NCBI GenBank assembly: GCA_949987565.1
Contig: OX465111.1
Location: 14,828,549 to 14,892,548 of the forward strand
Reading direction: 5' to 3'
Source: Luidia sarsii
Taxonomy: Eukaryota > Echinodermata > Asteroidea > Paxillosida > Luidiidae
DNA: 64,000 nt
In this document: positions 11,201-22,055 of the stretch, piece after piece
Layout of the letters: each line of letters starts with the position of its first letter
Position numbering within the stretch: position 1 is the first letter of the stretch
Notes under the pieces: generated by a model
The model's database searches: none
Told to the model about the DNA's origin: nothing
What the model saw: only the letters and a program-made list of their open reading frames with translations
Translations under genes and position numbers: made by a program

Positions 11201-14200
11201 TTTCCATTCTTTTCCATTCTATTCCATTCTTTTCCATTCTTTTCCATTCTTCTCCGTTCTTTTCCATTCTTTTCCATTCTTTTCCTTTCTTTTCAATTCT
11301 TTTCCATTCTTTTCCATTCTTTTCCTTTCTTTTCCTTTCTTTTCCTTTCATTTCATTTGTGTTACTTTCGTTCGTTTCTTTTCATTTCAAATCATGTCTG
11401 TTCCATTTCACTCATTTTTGTCTCGTTTTCAGCATAGATGAATTACAGCATTTGCACTTAACATTCGTCTGTCTGTCGCCCTCTTTAGGCCATTCTTTGT
11501 CAACACAACCATTGTGGCTGCAAGTGCTGACGTGAATGGGGTTTACCGATGCACCATCAAGGATGCCGATCAGAGCAAAAAGGTCCACATGTACACTGCC
11601 ACCGTGGAACTTATTGTCACCAGTGAGTCATTTGTCAGTGTCATAGTCTTAGTCGTGTGCTCCCCGAAGAGTTACTGCGACAGTTTTTGTGACGGTGCAG
11701 GAGAAATATTTGACTGTGGGAGAAATTGAATTTTACAGATTTAAACTATCTGTAGTAAGTTCACTATGAGGACAACTGGAGCATATTAGTCCAGGCTGTG
11801 TACTGTTTGGGAGAGGGGCATGCCATTGAATTTAATGAAGACTAGCTCAACTTGCAGTTAATGGATTTACACTCTCACTGACAAAAAAGAAGTCAAATCT
11901 AACTTTTTGTCTAACTTGTTGGGCCCGAGATGATTTGGAATTGATTAATTTTTTTGTCCCCACTCTGCATTTGCATTTGCCCAGATATTCCCCAACCCTT
12001 CCTGGAGGTGCCCAGCAATCAGTCGGTGCCCCTCGGCAGTCGGGTCGAACTGCGCTGCAGCACCAAGCCCGAGGCAGGGGTCCAGACCTGGGCGTGGCCG
12101 GGGGCGAGGAACCAGACCCTCGCACCAGTCGCAGACAACGACAGCGGCAGCAGCGGGGAGAGCAAGCAGCAGTCGGCCTCGGAGGAGAACCCGGTCGGGG
12201 ACCGGGGAGGGAACCGGACCACCTCGGTGCTGACCCTGGCCCGCGCCCGCTTCGAGGACGCCGGGATGTACCGGTGCATAGTTGGCCATCCCGGTGCCAA
12301 CGACTCAGCCGTCAGCACTGCCTGGCTGACTGTGGAGAGTAAGCTCACTCCGATATCCGAGTCCGATTTCAACGGCGAATGCAATCGATTTAGATGGCCT
12401 GACTTTCCAATCCCAGGAGTGTAGTCGAATTCACCTTGCACAGACGATGCACAGAAAACCATACGGCCTATCGCAACATACGACGGGTTATCCAACGAAA
12501 GTTGATTTACGATGCAGCATGAAGTTTACCTTGATCTTTTTTTCCCATTCTGAAGGTCAAGGGAGCGCGCCATCCATATCTCTCCTTGGGGATGCCAGAG
12601 AGATTGCCTCGTGGCCTGTGATCCAGACTAGAGAGGGCGCTCTGCTCACTGTGGGCTGTGAGGTCCTTGAGGCCCACCCAGCCCCCAGCGTTGCCTGGTA
12701 CGTCGGCAAACAGGATAGGACCAGGAAAGCCGCCACCCTCACCAGGTCAGCAGCTTCACCTTTGACCTTTGGCATTTTCCACTTTTGTCATTTGATATTA
12801 TATTAACCTTTTGTATTTCCTCACCTTTGACATTATTTTGACATTTTTTCACCCTTTCACATTGGATATTTTCTCCATGTTGACCTGGTACCGGTATATA
12901 CCCAACTTTGATATTTTGCATTTTCTCACCTTTGACATTTGACAATTTTTTCAATATGTAAAAAAATCCGTCCCGGGGTTGGGCTGCCAGTCAGAAGCAT
13001 TCAACCATTACCACAGTATATCTCCAGGGATGAAGCCCCTGTCTTTCAGTGAGATGCAAACAGCATCAAGTTGTTAACCAGGCTGCAGCAGTGTTGCGAT
13101 CACTGCATGCAGTATTTTCAAATTCACTCTCAAACAAGCAAAAGAAAGCTGACCGGAAGATTCACTGTCTTAATCATTCCGTTCTTTTCTTTCTCTTTCT
13201 TTCATTTCATTTTCTAAAATTTGGCATCCAAGAACCTCACTGAATGGCGTCTCGTACGATGCCAACAGCTCCCTCGCACTTCAACCGTCATGGCACGACA
13301 ATGGCAAGCGGGTGGCTTGTGTTTCCGTGGTGACAAACTTTCCGCCATTACAGAGCGAGGAGCTACAACTTGATGTCTTGTGTGAGCATACCCCCTCTCA
13401 TTGGACCTTCATACGATGCAATTTGTCTTCTGAAAACCATACAGAGAGACATTTCTCATAACAGGATACAGTCTTTTAAAGAAAAGAGTCGATGTTCAAG
13501 GTTCAATTGTTCTCTCATGCACTCATCTCATTTTTCATTTCATTTATTATTTCACAGGGGGAAAACACTACATGTTTATAATTCTAGAAAAATCACGGAA
13601 CATTGAAATAAGTTAAAAACCCATCCAAATTCACAAGAGACAAAAATAAGCAGCACCACTGTCGGATTGCCAAAATGCGAACCAAATTACACCCAAGTGG
13701 CTCTCCAGAATGGTGAAAACCATTTAGAATACAAAGTGCGAAACAAAACGATAACGTACATTTTCATACTATTAGAGGATATTCACATTGCCAAGTTCAA
13801 TTTGATTCCATTCCCATGAAATATGCAAATTAGACCTTATGCGGTTTTATTAAATTGGTTGGCAAACGAGTGCACGTGGCGTGCAGATTTCGAAATACGC
13901 GCGCAAGAGACACTGAATAGCCAATCACTACACGGCAAACAGTTAGTGCGAAGGAACGCGCGCACGCCCATGGAAAACTACGATTGGTTGGCATCCCGCT
14001 TGCCCACCAATTTACCAGTAGTAAAGCGCATGCGTCAGCCAGTCCGGTCCATTTCCTAAAGAGGCAACAAATTTCCCATTCTGGCAACTTCTGTCCTGAT
14101 TAGGAAACCTTTACAATCCTGTAGAATTGTTTTCAAAATTTGGAAACCTACATGTATGGATAGTTTCCAGATCAGGAACCATGTGTCACGTGACAATGTT

Positions 14201-17200
14201 TCCAGAAATGGAAACACTGTGTAACTTGATCGGGAAACATTTGCCTATGTGTTTGAATATGTTTCCTTTTCAGGGAACACAATATTTTTGTTTCAACTGT
14301 TTGTTTGTTTTTTCTCTCTGATTCGTTTGGTTCAGATTCATTTTGATTCCAGTTTGCAAGTTTTGCGTTTTGTCCCCGGTGGAAACCCTGACTAGTCTTG
14401 TCTCAAGACGCCCTCGATCTTTCTCTTGTAGATGTCCCCAAGGTCAGCGTGACCCCGAGCGAGAAGACCGTCCAGCCCGGCCAGAGTCCTGAGTTCTCGT
14501 GCCGGGCTGAGGCCAACCCCAGCCCGCCGGACGACAAGTACCAATGGACACTGCGGAGGAGAGATGGGCAGGTCATTCGACATTACCGGGGCAGGTAGGA
14601 CTGTGTGCAGTGACTGACTCTTCTGAAAGATGAGATCTCTCAAGATGTAAACCAACACAGCAAATATTGCAACACTGCTTGCTGCCTTACATAACTCCAA
14701 TGCAAAGCACATTCATTAATTGCATTTGAATTCACCAGTAGCATCGCTGGTGAAATACAACATTCTTCACTGCTGTCCATTTCTTAGATCAGCAGCACAT
14801 GCCTAAAGGCACCAGTTTGACATGGCATAATTCAAGTGGGATTTTTCTCTTTTGTTCCTTTTTTTTGCATTTATTTCAATGCTACATTTTATACATGTGT
14901 ACAGTGTAACCAAGCATGTACAAATTACAAGAATATATAATTGGGCATTAAGTAAAAATTTCATAAAATATTATTACACATTTTGATAAATTAGTACTGT
15001 ACATTTTGATGAATTAAATGACAACATTTAGGTTTAAGGTTAAGCACGAGCGCCTTTGTAACCAACCTATGTAACAGACATAGATGTTAATTTTCATAGA
15101 TTCTCATAGAGTACTACACAGAAATGTTTCAAACTGCTTACCGGTACTTGCTTAAATGACCAAAAATGCTCTAACAAGGGTCTTACATTTTGCGCCTAGC
15201 ATGACCTATCTCAATGGCTGATTGCCTTTATTATTAAATCACCGCATTTTACCTTGCGCGAACCAAACATTTCCTAACAAAATCCCAGTATTTAAAGGGA
15301 GTTGTTTGATCATTCAGTGCAATAATTTTGTTTTATGCCAAAATGTTGCAAACTACTTACTGACTAAAATGACCAAATTTGACCAAATTTGGCATTTCAA
15401 TGTAGATAGGAATCTGATTGTGCGATATATGTTGTCTTTTCTTTATTTTTGGGGGGCAAAAGATCGGTTCGTATCAAGAATGTAAAGCCTCATCTCAACA
15501 TGGCCACCCTGACCTGCAATGTCTCCAATGCTCTGGGCTGGAACAGCAGCAAAGCAGTCATCAAGGTGTTCAGTGAGTGTAGCGCCCTCTGTTGATGAGA
15601 ACCATTGTCAGCGTTTACTCAAAGTGGAGAATCCCTGTCCAACGTTACAATACACACTTTGGATCGGTGTCCCTTCATGCTGCTAACCTCATAGACCGTA
15701 TCACAAGAACCCTTTCACACTCCCCACTAATTTTATGGCAGGCTAAGATCATCTTTGAATAAACTGTTTGGAAAAACGTCCAAGAAAAATCTTGTCTGCA
15801 CCAGGACTTGAACTGTGACCTCCAGTTTTGCGTACCAGTGCAGTGGTACTTTCAAAGTGCTCTTTTCAAAATGCAGCTTTCCTGCTTCGTTGATGTATAT
15901 TTATTTGACAGTTGCATGAAAGTGCTGACGATGTAGGGCCCCTTTGTAAACCATGGCCATGGCCGTGCCCAAATTCACTGGATGTATTGGTTAAGTTTAT
16001 ACCAACAACTTTTCAATAATCTCTGGGTTTCAATGCTTCCATTGAAAATTGTGAAAATTCAAAAATTTTAGCCATTCTTTACATATGTGGCTTCTGCCAC
16101 CCAAAATGGAATAGGGGAAGAATTACAGTGGATGAATCATACATGGAATATAATTTTTGTTGAGGAGAATGTAATACAATGAAGGTTTGTCCTACTTCAG
16201 AAAATTATCACCACATGCTCAGTGCTCTGGCCAATTGCTTGCTGGAAAAAAACAGGCCAAAATAACATGTCTCGGCAAAGTGGTTAAGATGTCTGCACTA
16301 GAATTTAGAAAGCAGGAATTGAGGATTGAAATCCCACCCAGGCTGCCTGGATTTTCAAAATCAAAAAGAATCCAATAAAAATCCGGTAAAAGAATCCAAT
16401 TTCCATGGATTGCTATACACAGGGGATATTGACCCCTCCCATCTGGAAGGCAGCTGGTCAGTGGTCATGGTCACCGTGCTGGTCATTTTGGTTGTGCTGA
16501 CGGTGGCCGTCCCCGTCCTGGTCTACAGACATCGGGGCCGGCTGCACGACCACTTCTTCAAGCATCGCACGAAGCCTGACCTGAGTAAGTGCTCTCTCCC
16601 CCTCTCCCCCCGCACCTTCAGCAACCTACCTACCCACCCACCTATCAACCTACCGTACCCACCCAACACCCACCTACCAAGCCACCCATCAACCAACCTA
16701 CCCACCCACCCACCCACCCACCCACCTACCGACCCACCCACCTACTGACCAATCCACCCACCAACCCACCTACCAACCTACCCACCCACCCACCAACCCA
16801 CCCACTTACCGACCCACCCAACCACCCACCTTCTCTTTCAAGAAAAAAATTGGCTCTGAAAAGAGCAGGTAACTACGCCATGTAACACTTCTCTTTCAAG
16901 AAGGAGTGTGGGTGTGAAAAGATCCGGTGTCTCACTCCTCGGACTGGTTAATCTTTTTTTTTTTCATCCCCCCCTCGGAGCAGAAGGCAAAGAACATGAC
17001 GTGTTTGTGGCCTACAAAGGGGGCGGAGAGGAGGAGGTGTTCGTCAACACCCAGCTGGTGCCCAAGCTGATGGGCTGGGGCTGTGAGGTCTGCATCGATT
17101 ACAAGAACTTCCTGCCTGGCAGAGGTAAGATGGAGCCCTGCTCACCACCCTAGAGGCCCCCCAATAGACCCTCTGCATATACTGGCCTTACGCCATAACT

Positions 17201-18259
17201 TCTCTTTCTCCGACCAGTCATGTCATGCCCACTGCTGATTCTTTCTCTTAAATGCTGAATTTGATTGCAATGAGGGGCTTGCACATGTAAGCCTTGACTG
17301 TGACTTCTTTCACACAGAAACTTGTGCTCCTGCAACCAACCTATGAGCTGCTTGCACGCTGAAGCCTTTTGATCGGTAGTAGTGATATAAAGAGGCCTAC
17401 GGTACTAGTGTTGTTGTCAGCATCTAGAGGCTATGTCAAAATACTGTCACGAAGGGAAAGGTTCACCTCACTTTTACGCCATTTATGATCTAAAGTGAAT
17501 ATAATGAAACTGTTGCAAACTGCTCACTGACTACAAATGACCTTCAATACATGAATCTCAAAAGATACCGGTAGAGGGCCTGACGTTTCGATCCTAACAG
17601 GACCTTTCTCAAAGGCAGAGGTTGCCTTTGAAAAAGGTCCTGCTAGGATCGAAACGTCAGGCCCTCTAACTTTTGATATTTATGATCTACCATATTAAGA
17701 TGAGTGGTACATGTATATAGGAACCATACTGCCATATCATAACCCATCATAGGTTATCCATCGTGAGTTAAATTAGGACGCATCTAAGGCTATGTGGAAT
17801 CCAACCCCTGCCCTTTTTTTCACAAGGAAATACAAAACAAATCTTTGCGGTTTTGCCACAGAAATCGTGGACAACATCATGGCTGCGGTGACCAGCTCGC
17901 GCAAGACCCTCCTGGTCTTGTCCCCAGACTTCATGGCCAGCGAGTGGTGCTACTTTGAGTTCATGTGCGCGGTGGCCGAGGGGCTCCAGCGCCAGACCAC
18001 CAGCGTCATCCCGCTCATGTTCTGCGACATCCGCGGCGGGGAGCTGTGCGCCAGCATGCAAACCCTCCTGGACACGGTCTCCTTCATCCCCTGGCCGGCA
18101 GAGCGCCCTCACGAGTCCGCGGCCGTCATCACGGCCGAGTTCTGGACGCTCCTGCGCCGCGCCGTGGAGACGGAGTACAACGTGACTGGGCTGCTGGAGG
18201 AGGACGCTGACAACAACAACGACGACGATGATGGCAATGATCACATCATCCTCATCTGA
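6924..18259 (+). CDS. Type I membrane receptor: EGF-like + four Ig domains + transmembrane + TIR (IL-1R/TLR-type signalling)
   Basis: Thirteen exons join in unbroken phase: 6924-7070, 8195-8296, 9300-9428, 10802-10973, 11489-11622, 11985-12338, 12556-12745, 13233-13381, 14432-14594, 15463-15572, 16423-16584, 16984-17124 and 17862-18259. Together they give 783 residues plus a missing N-terminus. Domain order is: N-terminal region, one eight-cysteine EGF-like module, Ig1 to Ig4, a single transmembrane helix (VVMVTVLVILVVLTVAVPVL), then a TIR domain and an acidic tail. Ig modules are bounded by phase-1 introns, as is usual for shuffled extracellular domains. The TIR domain should recruit MyD88-like adaptors at the plasma membrane, as in IL-1 receptors. 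Ligand and orthology are unknown. The EGF module before Ig domains resembles Tie/TEK receptors, but no kinase is present. Gene symbol left empty because one-to-one orthology is not evident. Confidence 0.85.
7226..7385 (+). repeat. Tandem repeat, about 66 bp, three units
   Basis: The word cagaatgcacccactg followed by ttgcatcttgttgagtgca recurs three times. It lies in a receptor intron just after exon 6924-7070. Confidence 0.7.
7416..7943 (+). mobile_element. Penelope-like element 3' end, copy A
   Basis: The 5' part keeps a broken GIY-YIG endonuclease tail: TLKKRIYGHRSTIK, then in another frame VGYHFNLPHHSISDMSVLGI and NAVRLSREKMWM. About 48 bases present in copy B are missing after EKMWMK. 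A pyrimidine-rich 3' UTR follows, then the conserved tail tctgcctttgaaataggtcc to tttgcaac and tatatcac at 7838-7943. It is a 5'-truncated dead copy. Confidence 0.75.
8390..8665 (+). repeat. tRNA-derived SINE, plus-strand copy
   Basis: It contains tttgtatctgaatgacagca, the ggcaaagactagttgac motif, a tRNA-like A box (atagctcatcagatggaaga) and a B box (ggttcaagtcc), then gtcaaagttttctttgccaa. A partial body copy follows at about 8740-8830. Confidence 0.65.
9300..9428 (+). CDS. EGF-like (Tie/laminin-type) module exon of the receptor
   Basis: The exon is bounded by tttttag/ and g/gtgggg, phase 1 to 1. It reads CPHATHGAKCNQACACAQGV then ECHPFNGQCVCPRGLQGEIC, with eight cysteines. The spacing GxxCxxxCxCxxGxxCxxxxGxCxCxxGxxGxxC is like the EGF repeats of Tie receptors and laminins. 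EGF modules are not part of standard IL-1R-family receptors, so this exon is the odd element of the gene. Confidence 0.8.
9491..9600. repeat. Inverted repeat just after the EGF exon
   Basis: Arms acaatgtaaa...ctttgtgagtgtgtatatacg and cgtacacactcacaaag...tgtacattgtgt can pair, with ccatgg near the centre. It starts about 60 bases inside the intron following exon 9300-9428, so the pre-mRNA could form a long hairpin next to the donor. Confidence 0.6.
9715..9983. mobile_element. MITE, family M2 (full form) with tRNA-like interior
   Basis: Terminal inverted repeats run from gtaattcaaagaggttttgc to the matching gcaaaacctctttgaattac. Each continues through ccttactcgacgtggtaaac and the gcctgataaa/tatcaggc arms. 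Between the arms, 9824-9895 resembles a tRNA. The short palindromes at 1179-1299 and the degraded copy near 16160-16350 share these arms. Confidence 0.75.
9824..9895 (+). tRNA. tRNA-like sequence (probably a pseudo-tRNA carried by the MITE)
   Basis: The acceptor stem AGCTCGG pairs with CCGAGCT, and the T arm GCGGG-TTCGAAT-CCCGC is perfect. The D-arm region GTCCAGTGGTTAAGAT looks like an A box. The anticodon arm (tccgtactagaattcggga) does not form a regular 5-bp stem with a 7-base loop, so I do not assign an anticodon. Confidence 0.35.
10802..11622 (+). CDS. Ig domain 1 of the receptor (two exons)
   Basis: Exon 10802-10973 carries IGQSVTLTCIGYGMTHLLSG then WERNGTRLD, giving the first Ig cysteine and the core tryptophan. 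Exon 11489-11622 carries ADVNGVYRCTIKDADQSKK, giving the second cysteine in the usual GxYxC motif. The intron between them is phase 2 and contains a TTTTCCATTC tandem repeat. Confidence 0.85.
11030..11400 (+). repeat. TTTTCCATTC pyrimidine-rich tandem repeat
   Basis: Ten-base units of ttttccattc and variants repeat through the intron between the two Ig1 exons. False Phe/Ser/Leu-rich frames arise from it. Confidence 0.85.
11985..12338 (+). CDS. Ig domain 2 of the receptor (single exon)
   Basis: A 354-base exon, phase 1 to 1, GC-rich. It reads VPLGSRVELRCSTKPEAGVQ then TWAW, and ends with TSVLTLARARFEDAGMYRCI. The C, W and DAGMYRC landmarks of an Ig fold are all present. A long Ser/Gln/Glu-rich insert (NDSGSSGESKQQSASEEN) sits between the C' and E strands, with potential N-glycosylation sites around it. 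Confidence 0.88.
12556..13381 (+). CDS. Ig domain 3 of the receptor (two exons)
   Basis: Exon 12556-12745 has EGALLTVGCEVLEAHPAPSV then AWYVGKQD (first cysteine, tryptophan). Exon 13233-13381 has NSSLALQPSWHDNGKRVACV (second cysteine in KRVAC rather than DxGxYxC). Splice phases are 1, 2, 1. The domain is recognisable but more divergent than Ig1 and Ig2. Confidence 0.8.
14056..14285. repeat. Cluster of GGAAAC/GTTTCC words
   Basis: At least eight ggaaac, gtttcc or close variants in alternating orientation occur within 230 bases, in the intron before Ig4. A decayed palindromic element is the simplest explanation; a binding-site cluster is possible. Confidence 0.4.
14432..15572 (+). CDS. Ig domain 4 of the receptor (two exons)
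   Basis: Exon 14432-14594 reads VSVTPSEKTVQPGQSPEFSC then RAEANPSPPDDKYQWTLRRR. Exon 15463-15572 reads NMATLTCNVSNALGWNSSKA, which supplies the second cysteine and the usual VxNxxG ending. Phases are 1, 2, 1. This is the membrane-proximal Ig domain. Confidence 0.85.
16423..16584 (+). CDS. Transmembrane exon of the receptor
   Basis: After a short stalk (DIDPSHLEGSW) comes a hydrophobic run of about 23 residues (SVVMVTVLVILVVLTVAVPV and onward). It is followed by the basic stop-transfer stretch YRHRGRLHDHFFKHRTKPDL. Phase is 1 to 1. The donor is ctga/gtaagt. Confidence 0.9.
16612..16835 (+). repeat. CCCA/CCTA tetranucleotide repeat
   Basis: Runs of acccacccacctacc make up the intron between the transmembrane and TIR exons. 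Pro/Thr-rich frames through it are artefacts. Confidence 0.85.
16984..17124 (+). CDS. TIR domain, first exon (box 1 and box 2)
   Basis: It reads KEHDVFVAYKGGGEEEVFVN (box 1, usually YDAFVSY) and later GCEVCIDYKNFLPGR (box 2 / BB loop, usually RDFxPG). The BB-loop proline-glycine pair, needed for adaptor recruitment in Toll/IL-1R proteins, is kept. Acceptor gagcag/ and donor g/gtaaga, phase 1 to 1. Confidence 0.88.
17513..17680. repeat. Penelope-like tail pair, head-to-head inverted
   Basis: A minus-strand tail (tgttgcaaactgctcactga to ctcaaaggcagag) meets a plus-strand tail (gcctttgaaaaaggtcctgc to gaaacgtcaggccctc) at about 17625. It lies in the intron between the two TIR exons. Confidence 0.75.
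17862..18259 (+). CDS. TIR domain, last exon, with stop codon
   Basis: It reads EIVDNIMAAVTSSRKTLLVL then SPDFMASEWCYFEFMCAV, the alpha-helix and CD-loop part of the TIR fold. It continues to AEFWTLLRRAVE, which carries the FW of box 3. The protein ends in an acidic, Asn/Asp-rich tail (DADNNNDDDDGNDHIILI). Stop TGA at 18257-18259. The exon is clearly GC-richer than the flanking sequence. Confidence 0.9.
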
Positions 18260-18410
18260 ATCAATCTTGTTTGCCTGAAAGTAAACACACAAAAAATCTC
18301 CCTGACTCTCCAAGGAAAGCTTTAATCCCCTGCCGTAACACATTCACCCATCTTCCGATCCGCCTCATTTCATACCCCATGTTATTAAAACGGCAGGTTA
18401 TGTCCACCTT

Positions 18411-18600
18411 GCAATGGCATTCTTCCCGCAAATGCTATTCTGTGATCCCTTACTCTGATTGGCCAATTGTCATCACGTGTTGCCGGCTCTCTTGCCCGAA
18501 AGGGTATTCTGCCGGAGGTCATTCCTGAATAACCTTTCGGGCAAGAGAGCCGGCACGACTTAAATGGCAGAATAGTGTTTGCGGGAAGAATGCCATTGCC
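18411..18600. repeat. Long imperfect palindrome just after the TIR-receptor stop codon
   Basis: The outer arms are gcaatggcattcttcccgca at 18411 and tgcgggaagaatgccattgc ending at 18599. Inner arms gccggctctcttgcccgaaa and tttcgggcaagagagccggc repeat the pattern. If the 3' UTR extends this far, the mRNA would carry a long hairpin. A MITE is equally likely. Confidence 0.7.
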
Positions 18601-18619
18601 GGGTCAATATACACTGCCT

Positions 18620-20574
18620 AAAAGAATTTAGAGGACCGATGTTTTGATATCAGCTGGACCTTTCTCGTAGGCCGAAATAAAAAAAGCTGAAGACAGTGGA
18701 CCCCACACATTTGTGAGATTTGCATTTGGTATGCTATTTGGTCGTCATGCCAGTTTTCAAAACACGCACATTTCACACACTGCTTATACTGACCTTGATG
18801 ACCAAAAGTTTTAAATCTCAACAATAAAAATGGGGGTGTCCCAACACTTAAATCCAGGAAAGGACCTTACTTTCTGCCTCTGAAAAATGTCCTGCTGCTG
18901 GCGTTCTATCTTTCAGAAAGCTCCAGAAATCTAGACCTGCCCCTTCAATCCTGTGCAAAATTATGAGTGAATTTCTGATGAAATCGCCCCTCTGTGATAT
19001 GATTTTTCTCTTACTGAAATCTAACGGTAGAAATCAGTTTGTTCCCATGCCCGATGCACAGGATGACTCGATGCTCGACTGGACTCTGGACTGGATTTGA
19101 ATGGGCCCTTTGCCATGACATTAAGGAGATGATGTCACTAAATTTCTTGTATAAAGAAACAGTAACTATGCAATAGAAACGAAAGGGTTGTCCATCGCGG
19201 TGGTACAGGAATGGAGAAAGGTGATCGGGTGAAAAGTGTAAAAGGTGAAAAGTCACGCGATGTCCCGTCGCTGGTAGCGACGAGACATCACTTTGACTAT
19301 GACTATGACTATGCATGTGCATGAATGCATTGGCTAAGTCTTTGGTTTACTCACAAGTCTATGGAAGCCTCCAGGCAGTGGCTTTAGCGTTATATGCGTT
19401 ATATCCGTTATAGTGGCTTTTGTGTTATATCCAGCCAAAGCCGATGCTTTTGGACACGGCCAACATTTAATATCAGTGCTGCTGGCGAGATTTCTGATGT
19501 GTGTATAACTGTGTTTGTTCATGTCTATACTGTACGTGCAGTAAAAGTGTAATAGGGTATATTATTTCATTGAAAGATTTTGAAAATCTTTCAAGGAAGA
19601 TATGTGTTTACGGTATCCCTTTTCAAGATTTTTTAGATGAATTTCTGTCACTGTCTAACAGTTTGGTGTAAATTTCTGTCTCTGTCTAACAGTTTGGTGT
19701 AAATTTCTGTCACTGTCTTAACAGTTTTGTGTAAATTTCTGTCTCTGTCTAACAGTTTGGTGTACATTTCTTTCACTGTCTTAACAGTTTTGTGTGAATT
19801 TTTGTTCCTGTCTAACAGTTTTGTGTAAATATTTGAAAATGTACCTGTCTCTTGGGTGTTTTCCAGTTGCAAATACATTTCAGTAAACTAGCATATTTCA
19901 TACCATTGGGGTATTCTGTTTGTAAGCAACCCTGGGTTGCACTTATTATTATTATTATTATCAGTTTTGGTTTATTGACCAAACTATCGCAGCCAAAGGC
20001 CAAATTTCAGTTCGGTTTACAATCATTACATTAAAACATTAAAAAACCAATGGTTACCATAGGGACCACATATCAAACACCAAAGTAGTATGAAAATACA
20101 GGTACATTGTACTGTACATATACAATAACAACCTGAATTGGTTAGTAGCCAAATGAGAGATGACTTCATTTTGTTGTCAAATAATGAAAGTTTCATATGC
20201 AATTATTGGCTTGAAGGCCCAACATAACATTGGTAAAGGTCAAATGATTGCCACAGTTTGTGTGTTAAACCATTAAACATCCCATAAAAGCAATCCTGCG
20301 AAGGTTTTAGCTCAAATAGTGATCTGAGAAAGTAGAAAAAGTAAGAATTTTTTTTTTTTTAAAGTCACGGTTTTTGCACCATTTTGTAGTGTAAGAAATA
20401 GTTTATGACTTGAGACCAATAAACTATTTGTCGATGTTTGAATGAAGATTTCTAGGGAAGTATACAGCATCCCAGACCATAAGATTTCAACATGAGGATT
20501 CTATCATGACCATCTACAAAGTGTAAATTGGAAGGAAATCTGTGGACATCGATATTTTTCCGATCTTCTCAATG
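18620..20574. other. Intergenic stretch with a 31-32 bp minisatellite
   Basis: No gene is recognised. At 19642-19831 a unit like tttctgtcactgtctaacag followed by tttggtgtaaa repeats about six times with a period of 31-32 bases. The rest looks unique and non-coding to me. Confidence 0.6.
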
Positions 20575-20579
20575 TTGTA

Positions 20580-20792
20580 TTGGGCCTTTAAGCATGAACA
20601 ATCGTCCTCAAAATAATCAGTTTGCCTGCCAAAGTTCCACCCATAATATTTCACGTGAGGCAACCAATATTAGAATACAATTTAAGTACAACAAGCATCA
20701 AGTGAATTGGGTTGGCAATCTCGTTTTCAGCAGGGAAAAGATGTCTTGGTTAGAAGATTTTCACGCTTAAGAATCTCTATGAAATTGGGCCC
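20580..20792. mobile_element. MITE, family M4 (GGGCCAATTTCATAGAG...), copy 1
   Basis: The ends tgggcctttaagcatg and tctctatgaaattgggccc, with inner blocks tgcctgccaaagttccac and ggcaatctcgttttcagca, match the better copy at 46391-46634. No coding capacity. Confidence 0.6.
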
Positions 20793-21054
20793 AGTTGGAG
20801 TACGGTACATGAGCTACTCCAACCAGAACTTACTACATCGGGATCAATTTCATGGAATCCATCACCATGAGCAAAATCTGTCCTTACCATGGCACATATT
20901 CTTTGCTGAATTAGGTGTTAGCGCTGTGGACGCTAGCGCACTTTCCCTCCCCAAGTCTTTAAATGTTGCCTGTATGTTCTTGGGGATTGACTGACCTGTG
21001 GCTTCCCTGTGAAGACTAGTTAGGTGACTTGATTTGAAACTTTTTTTTTTTTTT

Positions 21055-22055
21055 GTCCTTGTCACTCTGCCTTTGAGAAAGGTCCTGCTAGGATCGAAAC
21101 GTCAGGCCCACTAAATTTTAGATTTACTTTTTGGTAATTTTAGTCAGTAAGCAGTTTGCAACATTTTTGTATATCACCCTTGATTTGAAACGATTAGAAA
21201 AGCCAGTCTGCATTCACTAGTGAGCAACATGAGGTTGTACGGAGTAACTTACAGCATTAACCAAAGTCTATTATGATAGAAGCATTGTAGCATTTTATTA
21301 AAATTTATTCATAACTGATATAATGTAAGAATCATTAGTAATTCGGTCAAGTTGAAATTATGTGCTTCTAGATAGAGTCTGTATGTTCAACTATAGATCG
21401 TAAATTATCTGTTTGCTTTTTAGGCCAAGTAAAAGATCGGGTTTTGTTTTCTTCCAGCGCATCATTATTGATTTTTTTTTCAAAAAAAAAAATTCAAAGA
21501 CAAATTTGTTATTGATTTTCGCAGTTTCCACCCCATGAAACTCGCACTCGCACATATCGTACTGTACTTAAAGACGACTGGAAATTAGACTACCCAACTT
21601 TGGAGGGGTGGAATTGGTTTGTAAAAGGAAAACAATGCCCTCATCGTCCTTTCAAAAAAAGTTAGGATGATAAACTAATATTGTTTTTACTTGGCCTTAG
21701 CAGTAGCAGGTACGTATGCCACTTTATTCAGCTGGACACAATTCCATTTTTTAATCCAAAAATCTTCCAATTTATCCTGGCGACCTTTCTTTGTAGAAAT
21801 ATTATACAACAGATGTCAAAGAAGATTTCCTATGTTCCCTTTTGTATCACATCTTCAGGTTATTATATAAATTCTAAGATATTTTTGTATCTTTATATTT
21901 TTCTCCTTTTCATAATTGATTAGAACTTAAAGTGATATACAAAAATGTTGCAAACTGCTTACTGACTAAAATTACCAAAATGCAAATCTTAAAATTTAGT
22001 GGGCCTGACCTTTCGATCCTAGCAGGATCTTTCTCAAAGGCAGAGTGACAAGGAT
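21055..22055. mobile_element. Foldback unit bounded by inverted Penelope-like tails
   Basis: A plus tail at about 21057-21178 (tccttgtcactctgcctttg to tatatcac) and a minus tail at 21939-22055 (gatatacaaaaatgttgcaa to ggcagagtgacaagg) face each other across about 760 bp of unrelated AT-rich sequence. Here the 3' ends point inward, opposite to the head-to-head junctions elsewhere. Confidence 0.65.

Noticed and set aside
11847..12495. Several overlapping frames on both strands over Ig2
   Set aside because: GC-rich exon shadows; only the 11985-12338 plus frame has the Ig landmarks and fitting splice phases.
9300..18259. Tie/TEK receptor tyrosine kinase
   Set aside because: The EGF and Ig part is reminiscent, but the cytoplasmic exons are a TIR domain and no kinase motif is present.
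19642..19831. CRISPR-like array
   Set aside because: A 31-32 bp minisatellite with no spacers, in a eukaryotic genome.
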